DNA of 64,000 nt, from positions 156,936,393 through 157,000,392 of the forward strand of contig OX465281.1 in assembly GCA_949987705.1 (NCBI GenBank), written 5' to 3'. The DNA is from Thereva unica (taxonomy: Eukaryota; Arthropoda; Insecta; Diptera; Therevidae). Positions within the stretch are counted from its first letter, which is position 1; every line of letters begins with the position of its first letter. Of the stretch, positions 1-10,588 are shown piece after piece. A program made the position numbers and the translations under genes. The notes under the pieces were generated by a model. The model did not search any database. It saw only the letters and a list, made by a program, of their open reading frames with translations, and was not told the origin of the DNA.

Positions 1-565
1 GAAAAACATAGGCACCTGTTTATCCATAGCATATATATGCACGTGCACGCACACAAGTACCCCCACCTCGCAATGAGACCAACACCAATAATTACCCGCC
101 TAAGCTAAATAAGCCAAATCCGTTCTTAACTAAAACTTTTATTTCACGTTGCATTGATTTAATTATTGTCATAATGCTGTATCCTAGTTTGGCCATGGAG
201 ATTCATAAGTATTACACTGACCAACGCTATATATAATTAATCTTTAAAAGTTTTTGTTAAAGGCACAACTTAACAAAGTATTTAACAAACACTACAATAT
301 AATCATCATAGCTTCAAAAAAAGGAAATGAAATGTAAACAATAAAATTCTTTGATTCTTCACCCACGTCATGGTATATTTCTTTATTCAATATAAACAAT
401 AGTTTTTGAGCTGCAAATAAAAACTATATGCCATAATTTCGTTATCATCGGTTTTTGTTCTGGAAGCAAATTTAGAGACGTGTTCATGTCAAAAATATGT
501 TTTATATGAAACAAAATCCCCGAAGGAAATTAAAAAAAAAATTATTACATATGACGAAAAAAAGC
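1..565. other. AT-rich non-coding stretch
   Basis: No coding region, RNA gene or clear repeat was recognised here. The sequence is AT-rich with stop codons in all frames and begins with short alternating purine-pyrimidine runs. It is probably intergenic or intronic DNA. Confidence 0.5.
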
Positions 566-655
566 ACCGCGAGCCGAAGAATCGAACTCGCAGCCCCACA
601 GAGTCCACAGACGACGGCACTACTCGCTAGCCCTTCGGGCCATGGCCGATACTAT
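566..655 (-). repeat. tRNA-like sequence (probable SINE head)
   Basis: On the minus strand a B-box-like GAGTTCGATTC (579-589) follows an A-box-like TGGCCCGAAGGGC (630-642) at about tRNA spacing. The acceptor stem and anticodon arm do not pair well enough for a working tRNA, so a tRNA-derived SINE head or a tRNA pseudogene is more likely. A 129-codon open frame crosses it on the plus strand but looks accidental. Confidence 0.45.
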
Positions 656-1571
656 CGGCGGTTGACTAATATGTTAATAAATCATTTCAGAAAGAATAAA
701 AAGAGAATAAGAAAACACCAGGAGGAATCGTACCCTTGCCCTTTCGCACCCCGATCTTGCGCCTTCCCATTACTCCAAACACTAGCTTGTAGGAAAGTGG
801 CAATAAACATACTTATTCATGCTTACTTAAAAAGGTACATTCCAATGCTAGATATGTATAAAGTTTCGAAGGAAGTAAACAACTGAATTATGACAACAGA
901 TTTTCTATTATTTATGCGTGTTTTGTATATTTTATGAAAATTGATAATCACAGGTAAAACGAAGAGTAATGTAATATTGCCATAGATGGTGTTCACTATT
1001 CTTTGTCATAGATGGGGTGCAATTAAAATACATATGTATATCAATTCTTTCAAATTCTTGGCGGGTAATTATTGTATAATTCTTTCAGCAGCATCTACAT
1101 GAAAGATGCGTTAGTTTTTCAAGTTATTTGTTTGAATGTTTCCGCGATTCTTCACAATCTCCACTTAGTATATTGTCATCCAGTCTGAAATGTTATTCAA
1201 CAGAAAGAATACCAAGAAAAAGCATAATTAGTGGCTAGTCTCTAGGCATAACATCCCACTTTTGTTTTGTTATTCTGAAGAGATACATACATACAAATTT
1301 AGTTAATAAAAACGTAAAAATATGCTTTTAAACAAAGTGCTGCAAATTTTTTTTTATATGGGGCAAATCGTTTGTAAAATTTTGGTAAAATATTAAAAAT
1401 TCTGAGAGAAATCACTTCCTTATATTCATGGACTATAAGCACGGTCTTAAATACATCGTTCGTGCAATCAAATTTATAAATTTTCATTCATTTCAGTAAG
1501 CCTTTATATATGCCCTGGTAAAAATTAGATATCTACTTTTCGTTTTAAACCTACCAAATGTTTCGTTTAAA
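656..1571. other. AT-rich non-coding stretch
   Basis: No gene, tandem array or terminal inverted repeat was recognised. Short open frames exist on both strands but have AT-driven composition and no recognisable motif. Confidence 0.5.
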
Positions 1572-2220
1572 TCATACATATTTTTTGTGACAAATCAACA
1601 GCGAAGCACTACCTACATGACTATAAACTAATAAAATGAGCAGCATATAAAATATGCATAAAAACAAATAAATACTTAATATTATTTCCGCGAAATATTT
1701 TAATGATTTTTATAAAGCCGCCGAAGAGCCATAAAAAATCAAGAAAATGATATTTTTGCACTTTTAATTAAGTAAATGTTTATGTTCTCCTGAGTATCAT
1801 TATTAAATAATATAATTTAGTGAGAAATAGAATCAAAACATGTTACACCGAAATAAAAAAAAAATTTTATTTCACAATTTTGCGGTCGGGGATTGAACTT
1901 GGTTCCCCTGGGATAGGACTCCAGCGCCTTACCTCTAGGCTACCGATATATGGACTTTATTAGAAATCTCTTTTTTGTTGTTAAATATACTTCTGGTTGA
2001 AATTTCCTGACCATTTTCTCAGTTTTTGGTCTTTTGACCAAGAGCTACATTTTGAGATATAGCCCAAGTCTGTAGCTGCAGTACTTTCAGAGATGAAAGA
2101 AGGTCACAGACGGACAGACGGACAAAGCCTCTGTATAACATTTTTTTTTTGAAAAAGCTAAAAAATGAAGAAAAAAAAACCTTGTTGAAATAATCACGTT
2201 CAAAGTTTGACGCACACATT
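1572..2220. repeat. tRNA-containing interspersed repeat, copy 1
   Basis: This block matches 6377-6489 joined to 9038-9548 over nearly its whole length, so it is one interspersed repeat family. It contains a minus-strand tRNA-like core at 1881-1948 with an A-box-like TAGCCTAGAGG and a B-box-like AGTTCAATCCC. Near its end is a run of CAGA/CGGA units followed by T and A tracts, like the tail of many SINEs. It is uninterrupted here and serves as the empty site for two insertions in copy 2: a Helitron end before TCATAC, and a DNA transposon at ATAT. Whether it is one composite SINE or a larger element with a SINE inside cannot be decided. Confidence 0.7.
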
Positions 2221-4142
2221 TTCTCCGCCGGAGTGGCTAAAACCTCAATCGCTCCACTATGTTATAAAAATTGTTATAAATGTTTTTTTTTTAAATGTGA
2301 GAACGCTACATAATGCAAGTCTACTCTATCAGAATATGCAATAAAAAAAATTTTCGTCAAAAAATCGATTTTCAACCAAATATCGGTGAAGAGTCCCCTT
2401 AAAAGTACAGAAACTCCTATACCTCATAAACAAGGCTCACATATTTGGTCCACCTCGATGCCACATGTACACTATAGAATGGCAAAAACGTGGTTTACCA
2501 CATGTCCATCTGCTGATGTGGTTAGTGAATAAAATTAGACCGGATCAAATTGACAGCGTTATTTCAGCAGAATTACCGAATAAAGAAGAAGATCCACACC
2601 TGTACGAAATTGTAAAAAAACAAATGGTCCACGGCCCTTGCGGAGCCTTAAATCCCAATTCTCCATGTATGCGCGAAGGCAAATGTACTAAAAAAATTTA
2701 CGAAAACATTCCAGAGCCCAACATCTACCAGCGACGACGGATATCCTAAATATCGTCGACGTTCGCCAGACGAAGGTGGACACACTACCACTGTGCGAAA
2801 CCATGAAATTGACAACCGGTGGGTCGTTCCCTGTAACTCGCTACTACTAAAAATTTTCGAAGCTCACATCAACGTTGAGTTGTGCAGCTCAGTAAAATCA
2901 ATCCAATACGTTACTAAATATATAAATAAAGGCAGCGATCAAGCTACTTTCAGCATACAATCACCAAATGAAGTGGAGAAATATCAATCTGGTCGTTACA
3001 TTTGCAGCTCAGAAGCAGTATGGAGGATTTTATCATTCAACGTGCATGACCGTGCACCTACGATTGTTCACCTTGCCGTTCATTTAGAAAATGGACAGAG
3101 GGTTTATTTCAATGAAAACAACATTAACGATGTTGTCAGTAATCCGCGAGATACAACACTAACAGCATTCCTTAAGTTATGTGCTCAAGACGATTTCGCA
3201 AAAACACTGACATATGACAAAGTTCCAAGCTATTATACGTGGAATCAGACTGCCAAAACTTTCCAACGGAGAAAGCAAGGTACTCCTGTTGACGGCTTTA
3301 ATGGAGTTAAAAAAACGGGTGCTCTTGGGAGGGTCTACGTGGTTCATCCCAACAACCGCGAATGTTTTTACTTGAGAATGTTACTCCATGTTGTAAAAGG
3401 CCCAACATCTTTCGCACACATCAAAACTGTACAAGGAGTTACTTATAATACCTATCAAGCAGCATGCAAAGCGATGGGTCTCTTGGAAGATGACTCTCAT
3501 TGGGAGAACACATTATCAGAAGCTGCTATTTCCAGTTCAGCTAGGTCAATGAGGTATTTGTTTGCCATTCTCGTAGCGTTTTGTCAAGTAACCGACTCTG
3601 TAATTTTATGGAATAAATTTCAAGAAAATATGGCTGAAGACATTTTGATTCGGCGACGGCGAGAGTTAATGTCAGATGACGTTCAGTATGATCAATACAT
3701 CTTTGATGTAGCGTTATTTGAATTAAACAAAGTGGTAGAATTACTTTCGAATAAATCTATTAAGGATTTTGGATTACCGATGCCAACTAATATAACAAAT
3801 TCGGATTTGACCAGTGCCGAATACACAAGGGGAATGTCCTACAATCGATCAAAATTGTTACAAGTTGTAGCTCAAGATGAACATCGCATGAACATTGACC
3901 AAAAAAAAGTATACGAGTATTAACATCGATTGATAGGAACGAAGGAAAAATATTTTTCCTTGATGCTCCAGGAGGTACGGGAAAAACATTTTTAATCAAT
4001 TTGCTCTTAGCCAAAGTAAGATCTACTGGTAAAATTGCATTAGCCGTCGCATCATCCGGCATTGCAGCTACACTTTTGGAACCGAGCCGAACCGCACACG
4101 CGACATTCAAACTCCCGCTAAAAATTGCTACTGATGATACTA

Positions 4143-4950
4143 GAGGTCGCGCCAAAAGAGTTGATGCCGGAGCGCGCAGCTGGGGAAATTAAAGCTGCAC
4201 ACAAATAAAAATTGCGCACATGTTAGTCCATTCAAAACGCGCGTTATGGTGTTCCAAAATAACACCGTTAAGAAAATCGAACCCTAAACGTTTTTGGGTT
4301 CGCTGATCACGAAAATCGAGGTCCCGCGGTCCTAAAATTAGGGCGTCACCCCTAAAAATGCAAAAAATATCCCTTTTTAGGGGTTTTTCGCGATTATTTC
4401 AGTAATAATGAAAACTAATGCTAAACAATAAATTTCAATTTGTTCCAATTACAATTTTAATGTGGGGGTAGTTTTACCCCCTTAAGAGTTGAAAAAATTA
4501 ATTTGCTGATAATACCTTTCGCCAATTTAGGGGTAGTTTCAACCCTTTAAGACTACCCCTTACCATAAAGTTCGCCTTAATTTAGTATAAATCAACCACC
4601 TTTGCAAATAAATATTAAAAAAAGTGCATTTCATCGCATTAGTTTTCATTATTACTGAAATAATCGCGAAAACCCCCTAAAAAGGGGTGTTTTTTGCATT
4701 TTTAGGGGTGACGCCCTAATTTTAGGACCGCGGGACCTCGATTTTCGTGATCAGCGACCCCAAAAACCTTTAGGGTTCGATTTTCTTAACGGTGTTATTT
4801 TGGAACACCCCCCCCCGCGTTTTGAATGGACTATGTGGATAAGAAATGCGCTTATGTATTTTCAAATTTCCCCTTCGAAATTTGTTGCGACTAGGCTAAG
4901 GGACGGGAACGGCATGCGGGGATTCTACTACACTCTTTTGGCGCGACCTC
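4143..4950. mobile_element. TA-flanked DNA element inserted in the Helitron-1 helicase
   Basis: The ends form an inverted repeat of about 20 bp (GAGGTCGCGCCAAAAGAGT and its complement) flanked by TA on both sides. The Helitron-2 copy near 29670 shows the empty site with a single TA. The TA duplication suggests a Tc1/mariner-type non-autonomous element. No transposase is visible, and a second foldback element (4224-4833) lies inside it. Confidence 0.8.
4224..4833. mobile_element. Foldback element (family F), 610 bp
   Basis: Two inverted arms of about 200 bp (4224-4425 and 4633-4833) begin and end with TAGTCCATTCAAAACGCG and its complement. The arms pair through a conserved block that includes GGTGTTATTTTGGAACACC-like sequence and runs of CCCCTAAAAA. 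The ~200 bp centre contains GGGGTAG/CTACCCC motifs. The same family makes up the arms of the 4.1 kb element at 55609-59751. It is nested inside the TA-flanked element. No clear target duplication is seen. Confidence 0.8.
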
Positions 4951-5282
4951 TATCAGTATTTGTAGCACTTCCAAACAAAGCAATACTGGAAAATTGATGC
5001 GTGACTGCTCATTAATAGTTTGGGATGAAGTTACCATGTCTAACAAAACTTCCGTGGAAGCCTTAGTCAGAACAATGCGCGATTTGCGCAACACAAACTC
5101 ACCTATGGGTGGATGTACAATTTTGTTCTCAGGTGACTTTCGTCAAATCTTACCGGTTGTGACGAGTGGTACAAGAGCTGATGAAATTAATGCATCATTA
5201 AAAAGATCATACCTTTGGCCATATGTGAATAAATTGGAACTTAAAACCAACATGAGAGTTTCGTTGTGTACACATGAAAACA

Positions 5283-5533
5283 GGGGTCGGTTCGTGTATG
5301 TCGAAAACGAACATTTTCTTTCGTCTCGAGTTCGCGTAAGTCGAAAAAATTGAAAATTTTCGTCTGAAGCCGGCGAAAGGCACTCGAAAGCTCTTGGTTA
5401 TCGAGTTTTTGCATTAGGACACGAACAATTTTCTTTCGACCTATGCGAACGCTAAAATTTTCGCCGACAAAATTTTTCGACTTCAATTTCTTTTCGTTCG
5501 GTTATTGTCGTTCGCCATACACGAACCGGCCCC
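5283..5533. mobile_element. 251 bp MITE with GGGGYCGGTTCGTGTATG ends
   Basis: The ends GGGGTCGGTTCGTGTATG and the complement of GGGGCCGGTTCGTGTATG form an 18 bp inverted repeat with one mismatch. Helitron-2 near 29345 provides the empty site. Depending on where the ends are drawn, the target duplication is a single A or AGG. The interior is rich in TTCG/CGAA words and can fold on itself. The family is unknown. Confidence 0.75.
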
Positions 5534-6345
5534 AGGCTTTTTGCAGAGTTGTTGCTCAAAATTGGTAATGAGCAGCTCCCAGAAGACAATGGAAGAATTA
5601 ATTTAGATAATGAAAACCTTTGCGTTTTGGTAAATAACGTTCAAGAATTGGTCAACAATGTTTATCCCCAAGTTAATAACATAGGTTGTAAAACTATACC
5701 TTGGTTTAAAGAGAGAGCAATTCTGTCACCTACTAACGAACAAGTAGGCAAGGTAAATAACTTGATTCTCTCAAAAATTGATGCACCGTCGCAAGTATAC
5801 TACTCTGTAGACACTGTGCTCGATCTTGAAGAGGCTGTTCATTTTCCTACAGAATTTCTCAATTCCTTGCAGTCCTCTGGACTACCCCCACATAAATTGG
5901 TGTTGAAAGTAGGGTGTCCTATTATTTTATTACGGAACCTTAATCCACCCAAATTGTGCAATGGTACACGTTTACATGTAAAATCTTTAAAAACCTTTTT
6001 AATAGAGTGCACAATACTGACCGGATGTGGAACTGAAGAAGTTGTTTTAATTCATCGAATTCCCTTAATGCCCACGGATTTACCTTTTCAATTTAAAAGA
6101 TTGCAATTTCCAGTAAAACTATCTTTTTCAATGACCATTAATAAATCACAGGGTCAAACATTCAATGTTGCAGGTTTAGATTTAAGCGTTGAGTGTTTTT
6201 CACATGGACAATTATATGTAGCCCTTTCGCGTGTAACATCTAACCAAAATCTGTTGGTGCTGTCTAATGAAAAAAAAGCTCTAAACATTGAATATAAAGA
6301 CATTTCATAGTAAGTTATACGACCTCCGTCGCAAACACTGTACAC

Positions 6346-6376
6346 CCGTGCGAAGCCGGGGCGGGACGCTAACTAG
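6346..6376 (+). other. Helitron-1 3' terminus hairpin
   Basis: A short GC-rich palindromic segment is followed a few bases later by the terminal CTAG. Helitron 3' ends typically carry a hairpin about 10-12 bases before a CTRR terminus, and the host base that follows is T. The equivalent hairpin is missing from the Helitron fragment at 19409. Confidence 0.75.
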
Positions 6377-6489
6377 TCATACATATTTTTTGTGACAAAT
6401 CCACAGCGAAGTTCGATAAAATTGAATTTTTGTTTTGGTCTACAGCACCACCTACATGACTATAAACTATAATAAAATGAACAGCATAT

Positions 6490-9037
6490 CGTCGCCTTAG
6501 AGTGTAAACCTGCTAACTAACTTTAATGAAATTTTACAGGGCGGACAAAAAACTTAATATAATTTATATTTGCAGCTTACAAAGTAAACCAAAAATATAG
6601 TTGGCTTATTTTGTAATATTGAATAGTAAATACTATAAATAAACAAATAGAATTTAGTAGTTACTGGTTTATGAGCGATTTTGTAACTTAGCAGGTTTTC
6701 GTAGAAGGTACGGCTTATGTTGTGATGGACTTAGCAGGTTTTTTGGTATAAATGAAAGAAATTTGTATTATAAGGAATTAGTTTACTAATGAAGAAATAA
6801 ACTAAAGTATGAATTCAAAGAGCATTTTAGAGGAAAACAATAAATAAAACGTAAATCTTTCTTTTATAAAAACAAAAAGGTAACTTAAAAATTGCAATTG
6901 AAGTATTTCACTCTATACTTAGCAAATCAATACTTTAAACTAAACTTAGGTAATTCAAGTAGGAACATAATTGTATTTTTCAGTCATGAGGTAAATTATC
7001 ATACATAGTAAGAACGGCAATCCTCAGGAAGAATCCTTTTTAAATACTGCAGGTATTCAAACTTTCTGGCAGTAATCTTTCTTGTGTTTCCGTAGAGATT
7101 CGGAAGCTGAGAAAACGGCAAGGGGACAACTGCCGACGATTTTCTTTGCGGTATTGTTTGCCATACATGAGAAAATCTTAATTTGAAATATAATTCACCA
7201 CTTGGGGTGTATCGTCAGGCTCGTATATCAGTCACTTTAGCGTCACCTCTGCCGCGACCAGGACGAATGCTTTTGAAGAATTGAACCATGTCAAATTTCT
7301 TGAAAAACTTATAGCTGAGGTAAGTTACGTCATAAGGCTTTGGTTTTTTCCTAGCTGATCTACAGACTTCAACATATTCTGCAGGAGCATGAATATCTCT
7401 ATTCTTAAGTGCTCGTTCGATTCGCATACAATCAGCTTCCATCTGAGTATGGCCCACTTCAAGAAACTTTTGCTCAATAATTATGTTGTGATTCATAGCC
7501 ATGGACAACAAAGCATTAGACATCACACAGTTCCTATTCTGATAGGTGCACCCATCACTGTAAAAAATTATTGTAAGTGGTTCTGTTGACTCATTTTGTG
7601 GCAAAACCTTTTTTTCAATTAAATCGATCCATATGTTTGCAAACTCATCAGAATTTAGTCCTCCTTCAGTTTCATTCCATAAGTAACAGTATCCGTTTCT
7701 GTTTTTTAAATTATAAAATGTCAAATTATGTACCTGAAGCTTTGTTTTGTAATATAAACTACTAACTTTTAACTTCGGTGCCATCAAAGCGCCTGGCAAA
7801 TCAACTGTAAAAACAATATTTTCTTCATTTTTGTCTTTGACCTTTGGTACTCTTTTTTCTGTTAGTGTTCCGAATATTCTTCTTCTGACAAATTCCCAAA
7901 TTTGTACAGAGCGCATTTCTCACACTGGTCTTTTTTTGGGAAATATAGACTCAGGTTTTTACCGTCAAAAGTTTCGTAAAAAGGAGCTATGGATAAAGGT
8001 GGCACACCGCGACTAGTACACCAATCATTTTTGTAGAATTCGTAAAGAGATCGCTTTGTTGTCCATTCCGGTAATAAGTATTTTTTGTGGGTTGTGGGGC
8101 GACAGTAGTGGATTCCATAGTAGGCAAAGAGTCTAAAAAACTGTCCATTTCATTACATTCTCTGCTAAGAAGAGGTATTCTCGATTCCAAATCACAAACG
8201 AGCTCTTAAAGCATTACTTGGGTTTATGACAATTGCTTGCTTTTTTTCCAACTAAAAGCACAGTCCATCTACCAATGCCGAGCGTGTTGAGAAACATAGT
8301 TCTGCAGACTTTACTTCGCTCATCTTGTTTTTTTAAATATGTAATATACAAGTAACTGATTTCTTCTAGACTCTTCATTTTCTTTTCATCCTCGTGGTCT
8401 TTTGGTAGGACAGGTTGTCACGAGCCCATCAACATACTTTTTTTTTCTTGCCAACTCATGCTCCAAAATCCTTTAAATATACTTTTCCTGTCTTCTTCTG
8501 TAAAGCTTGCACTTTGTGTAAATGTGTAAATTATTCATTCATTCATATTACATGCGTGTGGGGCTACAGCGCAATGCATACCAACCCTTGAACCGCAACA
8601 AACAGCCGTTAAAATTAAATTTGAGCCTCTCAGAGATCTCAGAGAAAATGGTTATGAATTTCAAACCATAAATCCATTTAGATATCAATGAGCCCCACAA
8701 ACAATAAAACTGAATTCAAATAATAGGCACTTACCTTTGCAAAATATCTATCAGTACTAAAACAATACGAAATATACGCAAAAATTAAGTTTTTGTAGTA
8801 AAATACAAGTCATCGGCAAAATTACAATTCTCAATGAGGGGAACGCTGGAGTTAGCAGTGAAATTTATACTGATTGGATTTAGCAGTTTTACTCATCAGA
8901 TATTTTTCGATACTTATACTAATAGATTGCACTAACTGTTTTGCTTGGACGATGCGACATTTCTTTCTCTTTCGAACGGTATAAAAATGTCACATGTGAT
9001 GAAAATGGATTTAGCAGGTTTACTCTCTAAGGCGACG
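6490..9037 (-). mobile_element. 2.5 kb DNA transposon with 27 bp inverted repeats and ATAT duplication
   Basis: The left end CGTCGCCTTAGAGTGTAAAC and the complement of the right end CGTCGCCTTAGAGAGTAAAC form an inverted repeat of about 27 bp with one mismatch, continuing CCTGCTAA. Both sides are flanked by ATAT (6486-6489 and 9038-9041), and copy 1 of the host repeat has a single ATAT at that point. It carries a broken DDE-type transposase on the minus strand. A 4 bp duplication and protein of this type are compatible with the Sola superfamily, but that is a tentative assignment. Confidence 0.85.
7215..8460 (-). pseudogene. DDE-type transposase fragment of the 2.5 kb element (Sola-like, tentative)
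   Basis: The longest open piece (7215-7916, 233 residues) contains FTVDLPGALMAPKL, CYLWNETEGG and FYSDGCTYQNRN. It continues with EVGHTQMEADCMRIERAL. The spaced acidic residues and the SDG motif resemble an RNase H-fold transposase core. Upstream on the minus strand, 7987-8190 and scattered residues up to about 8460 (for example RSKVCRTMFLNTLGIG) look like the N-terminal part in other frames, so several frameshifts and stops are present. It lies wholly between the element's inverted repeats. I know this protein type only as a recurrent uncharacterised transposon protein. Confidence 0.65.
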
Positions 9038-9548
9038 ATATAAAATATGTATATAAACAAATAAATACTTATATTATTTCCGCGAAATATCTTAATGATT
9101 TATAAAGCCGCCGAAGAACCATAAAAACTCAAGAAAATTATTTTTTTGCACTTTTAATTAAATAAATGCTTATGTTCTCCTGAGTATCATTATTAAATAA
9201 TATAATTTAGTGAGAAATAGAATCAAAACATGTTACACCGAAGTAAAAAAAAATTGTATTTCACCATTTTGCGGCCGGGGATTGAAGTTGGTTCCCCTGG
9301 GATAGGACTCCAACGCCTTACCTCTAGGCTAGAGATATATGGACTTTATTAGAAATCTCTTTTTTGTTGTTTAAATATACTTCTGGTTGAAATTTCCAGA
9401 CCATTTTCTCAGTTTTTGGTCTTTTGACCAAGGCTACATTTTGAGATATGGCCCAAGTCTTTAGCGACAGTAGGTACTTTCAGAGATGAAAGAAGGCTTC
9501 AGACGGACAGAGCCTCTGTATAAGCTTTTTTTTTGAAAAAGCTAAACA

Positions 9549-9600
9549 AGACTACGGGACTTCGGTTGCGCGAGTTCAATCGCCACAAGGCCAGGTATAC
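9549..9600 (-). repeat. Short LINE endonuclease-start fragment
   Basis: About 40 bases here (around GGGACTTCGGTTGCGC and CAATCGCCAC) match 13567-13605 at the start of the LINE endonuclease ORF. It is a small detached piece of the same LINE family, joined directly to the end of repeat copy 2. Confidence 0.5.
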
Positions 9601-9639
9601 GAAACGGAAGTTGCCTTCTCACTTATTTATATAATCGGC

Positions 9640-10588
9640 AATTAAGTGCCGATGCCACATCCTACCACGTCGACTATCAACAGGCATATGACTCAATAAA
9701 CAGAGAGAGGCTGTACGAGATCCTATCGGAAATAGGAGTCCCCTCAAAGTTGGTACAACTGATCAAATGCGCCACAAATAGCTCACTGGCGAAAGTGAGG
9801 ATCCAAAATGTTATAACAGAGGAGTTCGAAGTACGTCAAGGGCTTAGACAAGGAGATGGGCATCAGAAATGGGCTGGCCCCCATGCTTTTCAACCTGGCC
9901 ATAGAATGCGTGATAAGGAAAACGTCAGTCCGGAGAAGTGCATCAATAGCTACCCAGTCGGTACAATTACTTGGATATGCGGATGACGTAAACATCGTGG
10001 GAAGGCCCTTTTTGGCAGCAAAAGGAGTCTAGTATGTCGAATTAAAAGAGAGGCGGCAAAGGACATAGGCCTGAAGATAAACGAAGAAAAAACGAAGGTA
10101 ATGCAACAATTAAGAGCAGGAAGATTTAGAATGGGAAGAAATATAACCATCGACGAACATAACCTAGAAGTAGTCGATAAAACAGTCTACCTTGGGTCTA
10201 CTATCACAAAAAGAAACGAAGAAAAAGAAGAAATAACCAGACGAATACTACTGGCTAATAAAGCCTTTTATGCCCAAAAACAAATCCTGCACTCAAGATT
10301 TGTACACAGGAAAACGAAACTCTCACTCTACAAAACAGTAGATAATACGACCAGTACTGTGTTATGGTAGCGAGACTTGGACTATGACCCAGGACATAGA
10401 AGAACGAGTCAACAGGCTTGAGAGGAAAATTCTCAGATGCATAATAGGCCCAACCAGAGAGGATGGAATATGGTGAAGAAGATACAACAACGAGTTGTAT
10501 GAAATTTTTGACGACCCACAACTCTCAACTTTCATAAAAATCGGCAGACTGAGACTAGCCGGCCACGTAATCAGGATGGAGGACAATT
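9640..10588 (+). pseudogene. Non-LTR retrotransposon reverse transcriptase fragment (RTE-like)
   Basis: This is the RT half of a LINE polyprotein. Visible motifs are VDYQQAYDSINRERL near 9670, EVRQGLRQGDG near 9830, GYADDVNIVGR near 9975 and VYLGSTITKRNEE near 10190. Near the end are GSETWTM and GRLRLAGHVIRMEDN. The reading changes frame near 9855 and again near 10030 and 10365, so it is dead. The fragment stops at 10588, where the poly-T end of a minus-strand LINE begins, so that LINE probably inserted into it. A C-terminal piece of the same protein type lies at 16024-16208. The clade is judged by motif only. Confidence 0.8.

Larger units (their letters stand above)
2411..6308 (+). pseudogene. 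RepHel protein fragment of Helitron-1 (rolling-circle Rep plus PIF1-like helicase)
   Basis: The protein would nick and unwind DNA for rolling-circle transposition. Visible parts in order are the HUH motif in LPHVHLL near 2500, the rest of the Rep and linker region (2793-3923), helicase motif I in DAPGGTGKT near 3964, then the Q-rich TINKSQGQTF motif and LYVALSRVTS near 6140-6240. The 5' end of Rep is absent. Frame breaks occur near 2700 and in an A8 run at 3901-3908 between Rep and helicase. Two DNA-element insertions split the helicase. The minus-strand copy at 29163-32839 lacks both insertions and shows the uninterrupted reading. The gene is dead. Confidence 0.9.
2396..6376 (+). mobile_element. 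Helitron-1, 5'-truncated, with intact 3' end
   Basis: Coding similarity to the minus-strand Helitron at 29163-43754 starts near 2396 and runs to the end of the helicase. The 3' terminus at 6346-6376 has a GC-rich hairpin (around GCGAAGCCGGGGCGGGACGC) and ends CTAG just before a host T, as expected for insertion between A and T. The uninterrupted repeat at 1572 reads AAA then TCATAC, matching the 3' flank. The 5' terminus and the Rep N-terminal zinc region are missing. Two insertions interrupt it at 4143-4950 and 5283-5533. Confidence 0.85.
6377..9548. repeat. tRNA-containing interspersed repeat, copy 2 (split)
   Basis: Positions 6377-6489 and 9038-9548 together match copy 1 at 1572-2220, including the minus-strand tRNA-like core at 9270-9337 and the CAGA-type tail near 9495. 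The copy begins exactly at the Helitron-1 3' end and is split by the DNA transposon at 6490-9037. Alignment with copy 1 gives that transposon's empty site. The right end breaks at about 9548 where other sequence begins. Confidence 0.75.

Noticed and set aside
566..655. Functional tRNA gene
   Set aside because: Only A- and B-box-like words are present; the cloverleaf stems do not pair, and similar tRNA-like cores at 1881 and 9270 lie in interspersed repeats.
497..886. 129-codon ORF
   Set aside because: It overlaps the tRNA-like sequence, has a K/R-rich composition set by A-rich DNA and shows no domain.
2221..2403. TTAA-flanked element ending at the Helitron-1 truncation (CCCC then TTAA)
   Set aside because: The right edge looks suggestive against Helitron-2, but no matching left end with TTAA and GGGG could be found upstream.
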